A DNA stretch of 39,381 nt from positions 1-39,381 of the forward strand of contig JAJAYJ010000158.1 in the NCBI GenBank assembly GCA_026786275.1, written 5' to 3'. Positions 15,153 to 23,833 of this stretch are shown here, one piece after another. The notes under the pieces were generated by a model that was given only the letters and a program-made list of their open reading frames with translations, was not told the DNA's origin and made no database searches. Position numbers and translations under genes: made by a program. Positions within the stretch are counted from its first letter, which is position 1. Each line of letters opens with the position of its first letter. The DNA is from Nocardioides sp. Its GTDB lineage: Bacteria; Actinomycetota; Actinomycetes; Propionibacteriales; Nocardioidaceae.

Positions 15153-15887
15153 ATGAGCAGGGTTGAGGTGCGGGTGCCCGCCCGCTTCTGCGGCCCCCGG
15201 GCCTCGGGCAACGGCGGCTGGAGCGCGGGCGCGCTTGCCGAGGTGGTCGGCGCCCAGGGCGTGGCGATCGATGGTGAGGGCTGGCCGGTCACCACCGTGC
15301 AGTTGCGCCAGCCGCCGCCGCTCGACGTCGACATGGTGGTCGGTGAGGACGGCTCCTGGACGACCGCCAGCGACGACACCGGCGCGACCGTGCTCCGGGC
15401 TCGCCTGGGCGACCCGGAGCCGGAGCCGGTGCCGTTCGTCGACCTCTCCACCGCGCGGGCGGCCGAGGCGTCGTACCCCGGTCTGGTGCACCACCCCTTC
15501 CCGACCTGCTTCGTGTGCGGCACCGGGCGTGAGGTCGGCGACGGGCTGCGGATCTTCTCTGGTCCCGTCACCGACGTGCAGGGTGCGGCACGGGTGGCCG
15601 CGACGTGGACCCCCGCCGAGGCCCGGCTTGCGACCACCTGGGCCGCGATCGACTGCCCGGGAGCCTGGTCGTTGGACATCGGCGAAAGGCTGATGGTGCT
15701 CGGCCAGATGACTGCCCGCGTGCACCGGCTGCCCGAGGTCGGGGCACCGCACGTGGTCGTGGGGCTGGCCGGCGCGGTCGAGGGCCGCAAGAACTTCTCC
15801 CGCACCAGCCTGTACGACGCCGACGGCGACCTGCTGGCCACTTCCGAGCAGGTCTGGATCAGCATCGACGCCGCGGCCTTCGCCTAG
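15153..15887 (+). CDS. Hypothetical protein, possible hot-dog (thioesterase-like) fold
   Basis: A 244-aa soluble protein of uncertain function. The N-terminal half begins VRVPARFCGPRASGNGGWSAGALAEVVG, where the 'fcGp..s.nGGw.aG.la' pattern resembles the start of double hot-dog acyl-thioesterase-like proteins. The middle has HPFPTCFVCGTGREVGDGLRIF, a C-F-V-C-G pair that also occurs in such proteins. The C-terminal half has WAAIDCPGAWSLD and GAVEGRKNFSRTSLYDADGDLLATSEQVWI, like a second hot-dog repeat ending in a 'g.l.a.s.q.wi' strand. It follows the photolyase by 10 nt. The fold assignment is an inference from pattern and the substrate is unknown. Confidence 0.6.
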   Translation: MSRVEVRVPARFCGPRASGNGGWSAGALAEVVGAQGVAIDGEGWPVTTVQLRQPPPLDVDMVVGEDGSWTTASDDTGATVLRARLGDPEPEPVPFVDLSTARAAEASYPGLVHHPFPTCFVCGTGREVGDGLRIFSGPVTDVQGAARVAATWTPAEARLATTWAAIDCPGAWSLDIGERLMVLGQMTARVHRLPEVGAPHVVVGLAGAVEGRKNFSRTSLYDADGDLLATSEQVWISIDAAAFA

Positions 15888-15966
15888 TCCTCCCCTGGCC
15901 CGGCGCCGGACTGGGTGGCGTGTCCTGACGCTTGGTGCCCGTTGCAACCCGCCACAAGCGCAGGAA

Positions 15967-15984
15967 TCCCCGGTCAGCCGGGGA
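15967..15984. terminator. Short hairpin downstream of the photolyase operon
   Basis: TCCCCGG-TCAG-CCGGGGA: a 7-bp perfect stem with a 4-nt loop, 80 nt after the stop at 15887 and before the glucosidase promoter. It has no T-tract. Confidence 0.5.
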
Positions 15985-16034
15985 CTCATGCACACGGCCG
16001 CACCACCGTTTTTGCCCGGCCGCAGGCCTCCTCC

Positions 16035-16040
16035 TAGGCT
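16035..16040 (+). promoter_or_regulatory. TAGGCT -10 box, leaderless start
   Basis: TAGGCT, then six bases, then the ATG at 16047, with no Shine-Dalgarno. Confidence 0.55.
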
Positions 16041-16046
16041 GGCACC

Positions 16047-17699
16047 ATGACGGCTTTGAACGATCCAAACCACGACCTGACGGCTCCCTGGTGGCGTGAC
16101 GCGGTGGTCTACCAGGTCTACGTCCGCAGCTTCGCGGCCACCGGCACGGGTGCCGGGCACGTGGACGGGCTGGGCGACCTGCCGGGCATCACCTCGAAGC
16201 TGCCGTACCTGCGCGACCTGGGCGTGGACGCGGTCTGGCTGACGCCCTTCTACACCTCGCCGCAGCACGACCACGGCTACGACGTCGCCGACTACCGCGA
16301 CGTCGAGCCCCGGTTCGGCACGCTCTCGGACGCGGACGCACTGGCCAGCACGGCCCACGACCTGGGCCTGAAGCTGATCGTGGACCTGGTGCCCAACCAC
16401 ACCTCAGAGGAGCACGAGTGGTTCCGGGCCGCACTGGCGGCCGCACCGGGCAGCCCGGAGCGGGCCCGCTACCTGTTCCGCGAGGGCCGCGGTCCCGACG
16501 GGGCCGAACCGCCCAACAACTGGCAGTCGGTCTTCGGCGGGCCGGCCTGGACCCGGGTCGAGGACGACGGCCGGCCCGGCCAGTGGTACCTGCACCTCTT
16601 CGACGACACCCAGCCCGACCTGGACTGGCGCAACCCCGAGGTCGGCGACATGTTCGAGTCGGTGCTGCGGTTCTGGCTGGACCGCGGCGTCGACGGCTTC
16701 CGGGTCGACGTGGCCCACGGCCTCCACAAGGAGGCGTCGCTGCGCGACCAGGAGGTCGGGGACGGTGCGACGCCGAGCTCGGAGTCCCAGGAGTCGGCCG
16801 GCGGCGGCTCGATGGTCGAGCGGACCCTGCGTGACGAGCCGATGTGGGACCAGCCCGAGGTGCACGACGTCTACCGGCGCTGGCGCCGGGTGCTGGCCGA
16901 CTACCCCGGCGACCGGATGATGGTGGCCGAGGCCTGGACCCAGACGTCCGCGTCGATGGCCGACTTCGTGCGGCCCGACGAGATGAGCCAGGCCTTCAAC
17001 TTCTCCTGGTTGCTGGCGCCCTGGTCGGCCGGTGCGTTCCGCGACGTCGTCAGCGGCACCCTGGACGCCCTGGCGCCCGTCGGGGCCTCTCCCACCTGGG
17101 TGCTGAGCAACCACGACGTGGTCCGGCACACCACGCGGTACGGCGGCGGCCCGGTCGGCCTGGCCCGGGCCCGGGCCGCGACCCTGGCGATGCTGGCCCT
17201 GCCCGGCTCCAGCTACCTCTACCAGGGCGAGGAGCTCGGCCTGGAGCAGGTGGACGTGCCGGCCGAGCTGCGCCAGGACCCGGCTTGGCTGCGTCTGCAG
17301 GGACGACCCGGTGGGGTCGGGCGCGACGGCTGCCGGGTGCCGATGCCCTGGGCCGGTGACCACCCGCCGTACGGCTTCGGGAGCGGGAGCGGCCAGCCCT
17401 GGCTGCCGCAGCCGCTGGACTGGGCGTCGCTGACGGTAGCCGCGCAGGAGGGCCACGACGGCTCCACGCTGGAGTTCTACCGGGCGGTGCTGGCCGCGCG
17501 CCGGGACCTCCTGCACGGCACGTCGGTGCAGCTGCTGGACGCCGGCGAGGATCTGCTGGCCTTCACGCGCGACGGGTTGAGCGTGGTGCTGAACGCCGGG
17601 CCGGCCAGCGTCGAGCTTCCCGAGGGCGACGTCGTCATCGCGAGCGGGCCGCTCACCGACGGGCGGCTGCCGGCCGACACCGCGGTGTGGCTGGCCTGA
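16047..17699 (+). CDS. GH13 alpha-glucosidase/oligo-1,6-glucosidase type enzyme
   Basis: A cytoplasmic glycoside hydrolase of family 13 that splits short alpha-glucosides. The 550-aa protein begins PWWRDAVVYQVYVRSFA, then DLPGITSKLPYLRDLGVDAVWLTPFY and YDVADYRDVEPRFGT. The conserved regions are DLVPNHTS (region I), GFRVDVAHG with the catalytic Asp nucleophile (region II), VAEAW with the acid/base Glu (region III) and VLSNHDVVRH with the transition-state Asp (region IV). No signal peptide is present. A linker of about 30 aa after region II (DGATPSSESQESAGGGS) is unusually Ser/Gly-rich. The gene is alone on the plus strand, with no sugar transporter or LacI regulator visible nearby. Confidence 0.93.
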   Translation: MTALNDPNHDLTAPWWRDAVVYQVYVRSFAATGTGAGHVDGLGDLPGITSKLPYLRDLGVDAVWLTPFYTSPQHDHGYDVADYRDVEPRFGTLSDADALASTAHDLGLKLIVDLVPNHTSEEHEWFRAALAAAPGSPERARYLFREGRGPDGAEPPNNWQSVFGGPAWTRVEDDGRPGQWYLHLFDDTQPDLDWRNPEVGDMFESVLRFWLDRGVDGFRVDVAHGLHKEASLRDQEVGDGATPSSESQESAGGGSMVERTLRDEPMWDQPEVHDVYRRWRRVLADYPGDRMMVAEAWTQTSASMADFVRPDEMSQAFNFSWLLAPWSAGAFRDVVSGTLDALAPVGASPTWVLSNHDVVRHTTRYGGGPVGLARARAATLAMLALPGSSYLYQGEELGLEQVDVPAELRQDPAWLRLQGRPGGVGRDGCRVPMPWAGDHPPYGFGSGSGQPWLPQPLDWASLTVAAQEGHDGSTLEFYRAVLAARRDLLHGTSVQLLDAGEDLLAFTRDGLSVVLNAGPASVELPEGDVVIASGPLTDGRLPADTAVWLA

Positions 17700-17714
17700 C
17701 CTGCGGAGCGGGTC

Positions 17715-18191
17715 TCAGTCAAGGGCGGCGTTGTAGCGGGAGAGCAGGGCCACGAAGCCTTCCAGCTCCGGGGCGCTCCAGTCGCTGAGCCGCTCGTCGA
17801 GCAGCCGCCGCCGCCCGGCCGCGACGTCGGCGAGGCGGCGTACGCCCTCGGTGGAGGCCGAGACCAGGGTGGCGCGGCCGTCGCCGGGATCCGGCGTTCG
17901 GTCGACCAGGCCCAGGTCGACCAGCTGCTGCAGCTGCCGGCTGACGGCACCCTTGTCGATGTTGAACCAGTCGACCATCGCCGAGGCCCGCACCGGTCCC
18001 TCGTCGACCAGCCACGAGAGCATGAGGTACGCCGAGGGCTGCAGGTCCTCGTGCACGGCCCGGGCCCGGACCCCGATCACCCGGCGGATCCGGCGGATCA
18101 GGACGCCGACCTCGCGCTCGAGCTCTCGCAGCGAGTCGTCGCGGACCGACGGGGTCCGCAGTGGCTGCTCGGCCGGCGTCATCGTGCTCAT
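17715..18191 (-). CDS. MarR-family transcriptional regulator
   Basis: A 158-aa winged-helix regulator. The N-terminal helix carries LRELEREVGVLIRRIRRVIG. The HTH region is ASAMVDWFNIDKGAVSRQLQQLVDLGLVDRTPDPGDGRATLVSAS, with the DGR wing motif of MarR proteins at about residues 104-106. A helical C-terminal dimerisation part ends LLSRYNAALD. Its ATG overlaps the stop of the drug-exporter gene (ATGA), so it is coupled behind it and probably regulates it. A palindrome upstream of the exporter (19834-19848) is a candidate operator. The effector is unknown, though phenolic or lipophilic drugs are typical for the family. Confidence 0.92.
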   Translation of the reverse strand: MSTMTPAEQPLRTPSVRDDSLRELEREVGVLIRRIRRVIGVRARAVHEDLQPSAYLMLSWLVDEGPVRASAMVDWFNIDKGAVSRQLQQLVDLGLVDRTPDPGDGRATLVSASTEGVRRLADVAAGRRRLLDERLSDWSAPELEGFVALLSRYNAALD

Positions 18192-19783
18192 CGTTCCACG
18201 CTCTCGCCCAGGTCCGCCGAGGTGGCGTCCTCGCGGTCCAGCGTGGTCCGCAGCGGCACCTCCTTGATGAACAGGACGCACACCAGGGCCAGCAGCGCGA
18301 AAGGCATGGCGACCAGGAACAGCTCCCCGATCGCCTGGCCGAAGGAGTGCTCGTAGAGCACTCGGACCGGCCCGGGCAGGGCACTGAGGTCGGGGATGCT
18401 GTGGCTCTCGTGGGAGGACTGCGCGGCGATCCCCAGCGCGTCGAGCCCGGCGCCGACCTTGGCCGCGACCTGGGTGCTGAGCAGGGCACCCAGCGCCGAG
18501 ACCCCGATCGAGCCACCCATGGACCGGAAGAACGCGACCACCGAGCTGGCGGCGCCCAGGTCGGCCTGCGACACGTTGTTCTGCACGGCCAGCACCAGGT
18601 TCTGCATGGTGGCGCCGAGACCGACCCCCAGGACGGCCATGAACAGCCCGACCAGCGCGAGATTGGTCGTGTCGTCGATCTGGCCCAGCAGACCGAGCCC
18701 GACGACGACCAGCACCATCCCGCCCACGAGGTAGCGCTTCCACAGACCCGTGTCGCTGATGATCCGGCCGGTCACGATGCTGGAGACGAGCAGACCGCCG
18801 ACCATCGCGATCGACATCAGGCCGGCGTGGGTCGGGGTCATGCCGCGGGCGAGCTGGAAGTACTGGCTCAAGTAGACGGTGGAGCCGAACATGGCGACGC
18901 CGACCAGGACCGAGGCCGCGGTGGCCAGGCTGGTGGTGCGGTCGCGGAAGAGGCGTAGCGGGATGATCGGCTCGACGGCCACCCTGGCCTCGACCCACAC
19001 GGCGGCGACGAGGACGGCGAGACCGCCGAGCACCATCGCGATGCTGGTGCCCGAGGCCCAGGCGAACTGCTGGCCGGCCAGGGACACCCAGACCAGGAGC
19101 AGCGAGACCCCGGCGACCAGCAGGGTGGCACCGGCGTAGTCGATGGAGACCTCACGCCGGGTCACCGGCAGGTGCAGGGTCTTCTGCAGCAGCACGAAGG
19201 CGCCGACGGCGAACGGCAGACCCACGAAGAAGCACCCGCGCCAGCCGAGGGGGCTGTCGACGATCAGGCCACCGATCAGCGGTCCGCTGACGGTCGCGAC
19301 CGCGAAGACGGCGCCGATGTAGCCGGAGTAGCGGCCGCGCTCACGCGGGGTGACCATGCTGGCGATGACGACCTGCACCAGTGCGGTCAGGCCGCCGACG
19401 CCGAGGCCCTGCACGACCCGGGCCCCGATCAGGACCTGCATGCTGGGCGCGAGCGCCGCGATCAGGGAGCCGACCGAGTAGATCACCAGCGCGCTCTGGA
19501 CCAGCAGCTTCTTGTTGAAGAGGTCGGCGAGCTTGCCCCAGATCGGGGTGGTGGCCGTCATCGCGAGCAGGGTCGCGACCACGACCCAGGTGTACCCGGT
19601 CTGGCTGCCCGCGAGGTCGGTCACGATCCGCGGCAACGCGTTGGTCACCACGGTGCTCGACAGCATCGCGACGAACATCGCCAGCAGCAGACCCGACATC
19701 GCTTCGAGGATCTGGCGGTGGGTCATCTGGCCGGGCTCGGCCGTGCTGGTCTGCGTCGGTGTGGGTTCGGCGAGGTCGGTCAC
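18188..19783 (-). CDS. MFS drug exporter, DHA2 (EmrB/QacA) family, 14 TM
   Basis: A 531-aa proton-driven multidrug exporter. After a polar start comes TM1 with FVAMLSSTVVTNALPRIVTDL, the DHA2 form of the 'ldxtvvnvALP.I' motif. Motif A is seen as PIWGKLADLFNKKLLVQSAL, and motif C as VFAVATVSGPLIGGLIVDSPLGWRG, the antiporter signature with the Gly-Pro pair. The number and spacing of hydrophobic segments fit 14 helices. The C-terminus is short and charged. The GTG at 19783 is chosen because GAAGTGAG lies about 10 nt upstream, while a GTG at 19810 has no ribosome binding site. It is the first gene of a two-gene operon with a MarR regulator. Confidence 0.92.
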   Translation of the reverse strand: MTDLAEPTPTQTSTAEPGQMTHRQILEAMSGLLLAMFVAMLSSTVVTNALPRIVTDLAGSQTGYTWVVVATLLAMTATTPIWGKLADLFNKKLLVQSALVIYSVGSLIAALAPSMQVLIGARVVQGLGVGGLTALVQVVIASMVTPRERGRYSGYIGAVFAVATVSGPLIGGLIVDSPLGWRGCFFVGLPFAVGAFVLLQKTLHLPVTRREVSIDYAGATLLVAGVSLLLVWVSLAGQQFAWASGTSIAMVLGGLAVLVAAVWVEARVAVEPIIPLRLFRDRTTSLATAASVLVGVAMFGSTVYLSQYFQLARGMTPTHAGLMSIAMVGGLLVSSIVTGRIISDTGLWKRYLVGGMVLVVVGLGLLGQIDDTTNLALVGLFMAVLGVGLGATMQNLVLAVQNNVSQADLGAASSVVAFFRSMGGSIGVSALGALLSTQVAAKVGAGLDALGIAAQSSHESHSIPDLSALPGPVRVLYEHSFGQAIGELFLVAMPFALLALVCVLFIKEVPLRTTLDREDATSADLGESVER

Positions 19784-19833
19784 AGGGAGACAACTCACTT
19801 CGGGGAGCACGTGGGTCTGACGTCGTCTACAAG

Positions 19834-19848
19834 GTTGACGTCGGCAAC
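19834..19848. promoter_or_regulatory. Candidate MarR operator upstream of the exporter
   Basis: GTTGACGTCGGCAAC is a dyad, with 7 of 7 outer and inner pairs matching except one: GTTG/CAAC and CG/CG are symmetric, and only the two single-base spacers break it. It lies 51-65 nt before the chosen GTG, in the 5' region of the exporter-MarR operon. Inference from position and symmetry. Confidence 0.45.
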
Positions 19849-20044
19849 GTTATTCCAGAGTGCTTGACCTGCACACCTTCCCGTGTGGTCGGATCGAGTC
19901 GGGGAAATGACGCAACCCGCAGGCGTGGCCTCGGATGAGACCGCTCCGGTCGACGTGATGTCCGGATCACCTGCGGGTCGGGTGTGCTGCTGTGGATTCG
20001 CCAGCAGCGCAACGAGGACTCTGCCTCGCCTTCGTGCTGGGCTG

Positions 20045-20083
20045 CTAGCGGGCAGCCACCTCACGCGTCTCTGAAGAACTCAT
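20045..20083 (-). CDS. 12-codon ORF with near-perfect Shine-Dalgarno
   Basis: A minimal reading frame, MSSSETREVAAR followed by TAG, sits 71 nt after the stop of the second ABC transporter gene and about 260 nt before the exporter start, on the same strand. What supports it is the ribosome binding site, GAAAGGAGGTGGTCC (20089-20103), which pairs over 15 nt with the 16S 3' end. Its core is 11 nt from the ATG. It could be a leader peptide that governs the downstream exporter, or the start of a decayed gene. Read past the TAG, the frame continues to a stop about 35 codons later without homology I recognise. Confidence 0.45.
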   Translation of the reverse strand: MSSSETREVAAR

Positions 20084-20088
20084 TCTCC

Positions 20089-20103
20089 GGACCACCTCCT
20101 TTC
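20089..20103 (-). promoter_or_regulatory. Extended ribosome binding site GAAAGGAGGTGGTCC
   Basis: Complementary to the 3' tail of 16S rRNA (GGAUCACCUCCUUUC) at 14 Watson-Crick pairs plus one G-U pair, in series. This is far more than any other ribosome binding site in the window. It drives the 12-codon ORF. Confidence 0.65.
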
Positions 20104-20153
20104 CCGTGTTTTCCGAGGATAGGTCGTGGACCGGTGGTCGTTCAAGGGCTTTC

Positions 20154-22100
20154 TCAGGCCACCGCCGCGGCGAACTGCGACTCGTAGAGCGCGGCGTACG
20201 CGCCAGGGGCGGCGAGCAGCGAGTCGTGGGTGCCCTGCTCCACGATCCGACCGTCCTGCATGACCAGGATCAGGTCGGCGTCACGGATCGTGGAGAGCCG
20301 GTGGGCGATCACGAACGACGTCCGGTCCGAGCGCAGCGCGGCCATCGCCTGCTGCAGCAGCAGCTCGGTGCGGGTGTCGACCGAGGACGTGGCCTCGTCG
20401 AGGATCAGCAGCGCAGGATCGGTCAGGAACGCCCGCGCGATCGTCACCAGCTGCCGCTCACCGGCTGACAAGTTCGAGCCGTCCTCGTCGATCAGGGTGT
20501 CGTAGCCCTCGGGCAGGGAGTGCACGAAGCGGTCTACGAAGGTGGCGCGGGCCGCCTGCATGATGTCGTCCTCGCTCGCCCCGGGGCGGCCGTAGGCGAT
20601 GTTGTCGCGGATGGTGCCGGCGAAGAGCCAGGTGTCCTGCAGCACCATCCCGATCTGGCCGCGCAGCGCGCTGCGCGGCATGTCGGAGATGGAGACCCCG
20701 TCGAGGGTGATCCGGCCGGCATCGATGTCGTAGAACCTCATCACCAGGTTGACCAGCGTGGTCTTGCCGGCCCCGGTGGGACCCACGATCGCGACGGTCT
20801 GACCGGGTCGCGCCACCAGGGACAGGCCGTCGATCAGGGGTACGTCGGCGAGGTAGCGGAACGAGACGTCCTCGAAGGCGACCTCACCGCGCCGCGCGGC
20901 CGGTCGGGCCGTGGGCGCGACCCCGACCGGCTCCTCGTCGGCGTCGAGCAGCTCGAAGACCCGCTCGGCGGACGCGACACCGGACTGCAGCAGGTTCATC
21001 ATCGAGGCCACCGTGGTCAGCGGCTGGGTGAACTGGCGGGTGTACTGCACGAAGGCCTGCACCTCACCCAGCGACAGCGAACCGTTGGCCACCCTGAGCC
21101 CGCCGATGACGGCGATCACCACGTAGTTGAGGTTCCCGATGAACATCATCGCGGGCATGATCAGCCCGGACACGAACTGCGCCCCGAAGCTGACCCGGTA
21201 GAGCTCGTCGTTCTCCTCGGCAAAGGCCCTCTCGACCTCGCCCTGGCGGCCGAAGACCTTGACCAGGGCGTGGCCGGAGAACGACTCCTCGATCTGCGCG
21301 TTGAGCTGGCCGGTGCGACGCCACTGCGCCACGAACTGCCCCTGCGAGCGCTTCATGATCGCGCGGGTCACCAGCAGCGACACCGGGACCGAGACCAGGG
21401 CGACCAGCGCGAGCAGCGGTGAGATCCAGACCATCATGGCGAGCACCGCGATCACCGTCATCAGCGAGGTGAGCAGCTGGCTCATCGTCTGCTGCAGGGT
21501 CTGGCTGACGTTGTCGATGTCGTTGGTCACCCGGCTCAGCAGCTCCCCGCGAGGCGAGCGGTCGAAGTAGTTGAGCGGCAGCCGGTTGATCTTGTCCTCG
21601 ACCTCGCCGCGCATCCGGTAGACGGTGTTCTGGACCACCGCGTTGAGGACGAAGCCCTGCAGCCAGCCGAGCAGCGAGGCCACCAGGTACAGGCCCAGCA
21701 CGACCAGCAGCACCTCGCCGACGGCACCGAGGTCCACGCCCTGACCGGGCACCACGTCCTGGCCCCGGACGGCGTCGGGCAGCTCGGAGGCGGGCGTGCC
21801 GGCGGGGAACTGACGCCCGACCAGCCCGGAGAAGATCAGGTCGGTGGCCCGGCCGAGTATCCGCGGGCCGACCGACATCAGCGCGACGCTGACCACGCCG
21901 AGCGTGACGACCAGCAGGGCCTTGGCCCGCTCGGGCCGCATCCGGGCGGCCAGCCGACGCGCCGACGGCACGAAGGTCATCGCCTTCTGACCCACCATGC
22001 CGCCACCCATCGGACCGCGACCGGGACCGCCCGCGGGCGCCTCGATCCGCTCCGTGGCCGCCAGAGCGGCGCTCTTGTCCCGGGGCGCCTGCTCGCTCAT
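20154..22100 (-). CDS. ABC exporter half-transporter (TM plus ATPase), second of pair
   Basis: A 648-aa fused TM-ATPase protein of the MdlB/LmrA type that forms a heterodimer with the product of the gene just before it. An extended N-terminus is rich in Pro/Gly/Met (about 1-45), then six TM helices contain YFDRSPRGELLSRVTNDIDN and FGRQGEVERAFAEENDELY. The nucleotide-binding domain has Walker A GPTGAGKTTLVN, the Q-loop VLQDTWLFAGTIRDNIAYG, signature NLSAGERQLVTIARA, Walker B ALLILDEATSSVD and the H-loop FVIAHRLSTIRDAD. The signature is LSAGE rather than LSGGQ, a change seen in one half of heterodimeric exporters. The ATG overlaps the stop of the upstream ABC gene (ATGA). Confidence 0.94.
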   Translation of the reverse strand: MSEQAPRDKSAALAATERIEAPAGGPGRGPMGGGMVGQKAMTFVPSARRLAARMRPERAKALLVVTLGVVSVALMSVGPRILGRATDLIFSGLVGRQFPAGTPASELPDAVRGQDVVPGQGVDLGAVGEVLLVVLGLYLVASLLGWLQGFVLNAVVQNTVYRMRGEVEDKINRLPLNYFDRSPRGELLSRVTNDIDNVSQTLQQTMSQLLTSLMTVIAVLAMMVWISPLLALVALVSVPVSLLVTRAIMKRSQGQFVAQWRRTGQLNAQIEESFSGHALVKVFGRQGEVERAFAEENDELYRVSFGAQFVSGLIMPAMMFIGNLNYVVIAVIGGLRVANGSLSLGEVQAFVQYTRQFTQPLTTVASMMNLLQSGVASAERVFELLDADEEPVGVAPTARPAARRGEVAFEDVSFRYLADVPLIDGLSLVARPGQTVAIVGPTGAGKTTLVNLVMRFYDIDAGRITLDGVSISDMPRSALRGQIGMVLQDTWLFAGTIRDNIAYGRPGASEDDIMQAARATFVDRFVHSLPEGYDTLIDEDGSNLSAGERQLVTIARAFLTDPALLILDEATSSVDTRTELLLQQAMAALRSDRTSFVIAHRLSTIRDADLILVMQDGRIVEQGTHDSLLAAPGAYAALYESQFAAAVA

Positions 22101-23833
22101 GCGGCCACCTCCACGGCCTGCTGGGAGGTCACGATCTGCCGATAGGTCTCGCACGTGGACAGCAGCTCGTCGTGCGTGCCGCGGCCCACCACCCGACCGC
22201 CCTCGATGACCAGGATCAGGTCGGCGTCGATGATCGTGGAGACCCGTTGGGCGACGATCACGACGGTGGCGTCGCGGGTGGTGGGCCGTAGGGCGGCCCG
22301 CAGCCGGGCGTCCGTGGCTAGGTCGAGGGCCGAGAAGGAGTCGTCGAAGAGGTAGATGTCGGGGCGGCGCACCAGCGCCCGCGCGATGGCCAGGCGTTGA
22401 CGCTGCCCGCCGGAGAAGTTGGTGCCGCCCTGCGCCACCGGCGCCTCCAGCCCCTGGGTCAGCGAGGCCACGAAGTCCGTGGCCTGGGCGGTGCGCAGCG
22501 CGGCCCACAGCTCGTCGTCCGTGGCGCCCGGCTTGCCGTGGCGCAGGTTGGAGGCGATCGTCCCGGTGAACAGGTACGCCTTCTGGGGCACCAGGCCGAG
22601 CTGGTCCCACAGCACGTCCTGGTCGAGGCGGCGAACGTCGGTGCCGCCCACGGCCACCGTGCCGTCGGTGACGTCGAAGAGGCGGGGCACCAGGTTGACG
22701 AGCGTGGACTTGCCCGAGCCGGTCGACCCAATCAGCGCGACCGTCTGCCCCGGGCGGGCCGAGAACGACACGTCGCACAGCACCGGCGACTCCGCGCCGG
22801 GGTAGGAGAAGACCACGCCGTCGAGGTCCAGCCAGCCCCGCCGGGCCGGATCGGCGGGCACCGGGTCGGTCGGGGGCGCCACGGAGGAGTCGGTGTCGAG
22901 CACGGCCATGATCCGGTCCCCGCAGACCGCCGAGCGGGGCACCTGCATGAGCAGGAAGGTCGCCATCATCACCGACATCAGGATCTGCATGAGGTAGGAC
23001 AGGAATGCCGTCAGTGCCCCCACCTGCATCTGGCCGCTGTCGACCCGTTGCGCCCCGAACCACAGCACGCTCACGCTGGCCACGTTCACCACCAGCATCA
23101 CCAGGGGGAACATCGTGGCCATCCAGCGACCGGCCCGGACGGAGACGTCGGTCAGCTCGGCGTTGGCGGTCGCGAACCGCTCCCGCTCGTAGGGCTCGCG
23201 CACGAACGCGCGGACCACCCGGATGCCGGTGATCTGCTCGCGCAGGACCCGGTTGACCTCGTCGATCCGGGTCTGCATCAGCCGGAAGCTCGGCACCATC
23301 CGGCTGACGACGAAGCCGACCGAGACGAACAGCGCGGGCACGACGACCGCGAGAATCCACCCCAGGCCGACGTCCTCGCGCAGCGCCATCACCACGCCGC
23401 CGACCATCAGGATGGGCGAGGAGACCGCGATCGTGCACGCCATCAGCACCAGCATCTGGACCTGCTGGACGTCGTTGGTGCTGCGGGTGATCAGTGAGGG
23501 CGCCCCGAACTGCTGCACCTCTCGGGCCGAGAAGCCACCGACCTGGTGGAACACCGCCGCACGGACGTCGCGACCGAAGCCCATCGCCGTCCGGGCGCCG
23601 AACCAGACCGCGGCCACCGAGCTGAGGATTTGCAGCACCGAGACGCCGAGCATGATCGTGCCGGTGCGCACGATGAAGCCCGTGTCCCCCGCAGCGATCC
23701 CGTCGTCGATGATGTCGGCGTTGAGGCTGGGCAGGTAGAGCATCGCCACGACGCCGACGAGCTGCAGCACGACGACCGCGGCGAGCCAGGTGCGGTAGGG
23801 CCGCAGGTGCAGGCGTAGCAGCCGGATCAGCAT
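22097..23833 (-). CDS. ABC exporter half-transporter (TM plus ATPase), first of pair
   Basis: A 578-aa TM-ATPase half-transporter of the MdlA type. It begins MLIRLLRLHLRPYRTWL and carries six membrane helices with FGAPSLITRSTNDVQQVQMLV and the coupling segment QITGIRVVRAFVREPYERERFATAN. The ATPase has Walker A GSTGSGKSTLVN, Q-loop LVPQKAYLFTGTIASNLRHG, signature NFSGGQRQRLAIARAL, Walker B IYLFDDSFSALD and VVIVAQRVSTI. Walker B ends in Asp-Asp where the catalytic Glu is expected. The H-loop carries Gln instead of His (VAQR for AHR). This half therefore has the degenerate ATPase site typical of heterodimeric ABC exporters. It is between TetR (7-nt overlap) and its partner (4-nt overlap). Confidence 0.94.
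   Translation of the reverse strand: MLIRLLRLHLRPYRTWLAAVVVLQLVGVVAMLYLPSLNADIIDDGIAAGDTGFIVRTGTIMLGVSVLQILSSVAAVWFGARTAMGFGRDVRAAVFHQVGGFSAREVQQFGAPSLITRSTNDVQQVQMLVLMACTIAVSSPILMVGGVVMALREDVGLGWILAVVVPALFVSVGFVVSRMVPSFRLMQTRIDEVNRVLREQITGIRVVRAFVREPYERERFATANAELTDVSVRAGRWMATMFPLVMLVVNVASVSVLWFGAQRVDSGQMQVGALTAFLSYLMQILMSVMMATFLLMQVPRSAVCGDRIMAVLDTDSSVAPPTDPVPADPARRGWLDLDGVVFSYPGAESPVLCDVSFSARPGQTVALIGSTGSGKSTLVNLVPRLFDVTDGTVAVGGTDVRRLDQDVLWDQLGLVPQKAYLFTGTIASNLRHGKPGATDDELWAALRTAQATDFVASLTQGLEAPVAQGGTNFSGGQRQRLAIARALVRRPDIYLFDDSFSALDLATDARLRAALRPTTRDATVVIVAQRVSTIIDADLILVIEGGRVVGRGTHDELLSTCETYRQIVTSQQAVEVAA

Noticed and set aside
20086..20106. Resemblance to the 3' end of a 16S rRNA gene on the plus strand
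   Set aside because: Only about 15 nt match and nothing rRNA-like precedes them. The sequence is better explained as an extended Shine-Dalgarno on the minus strand.
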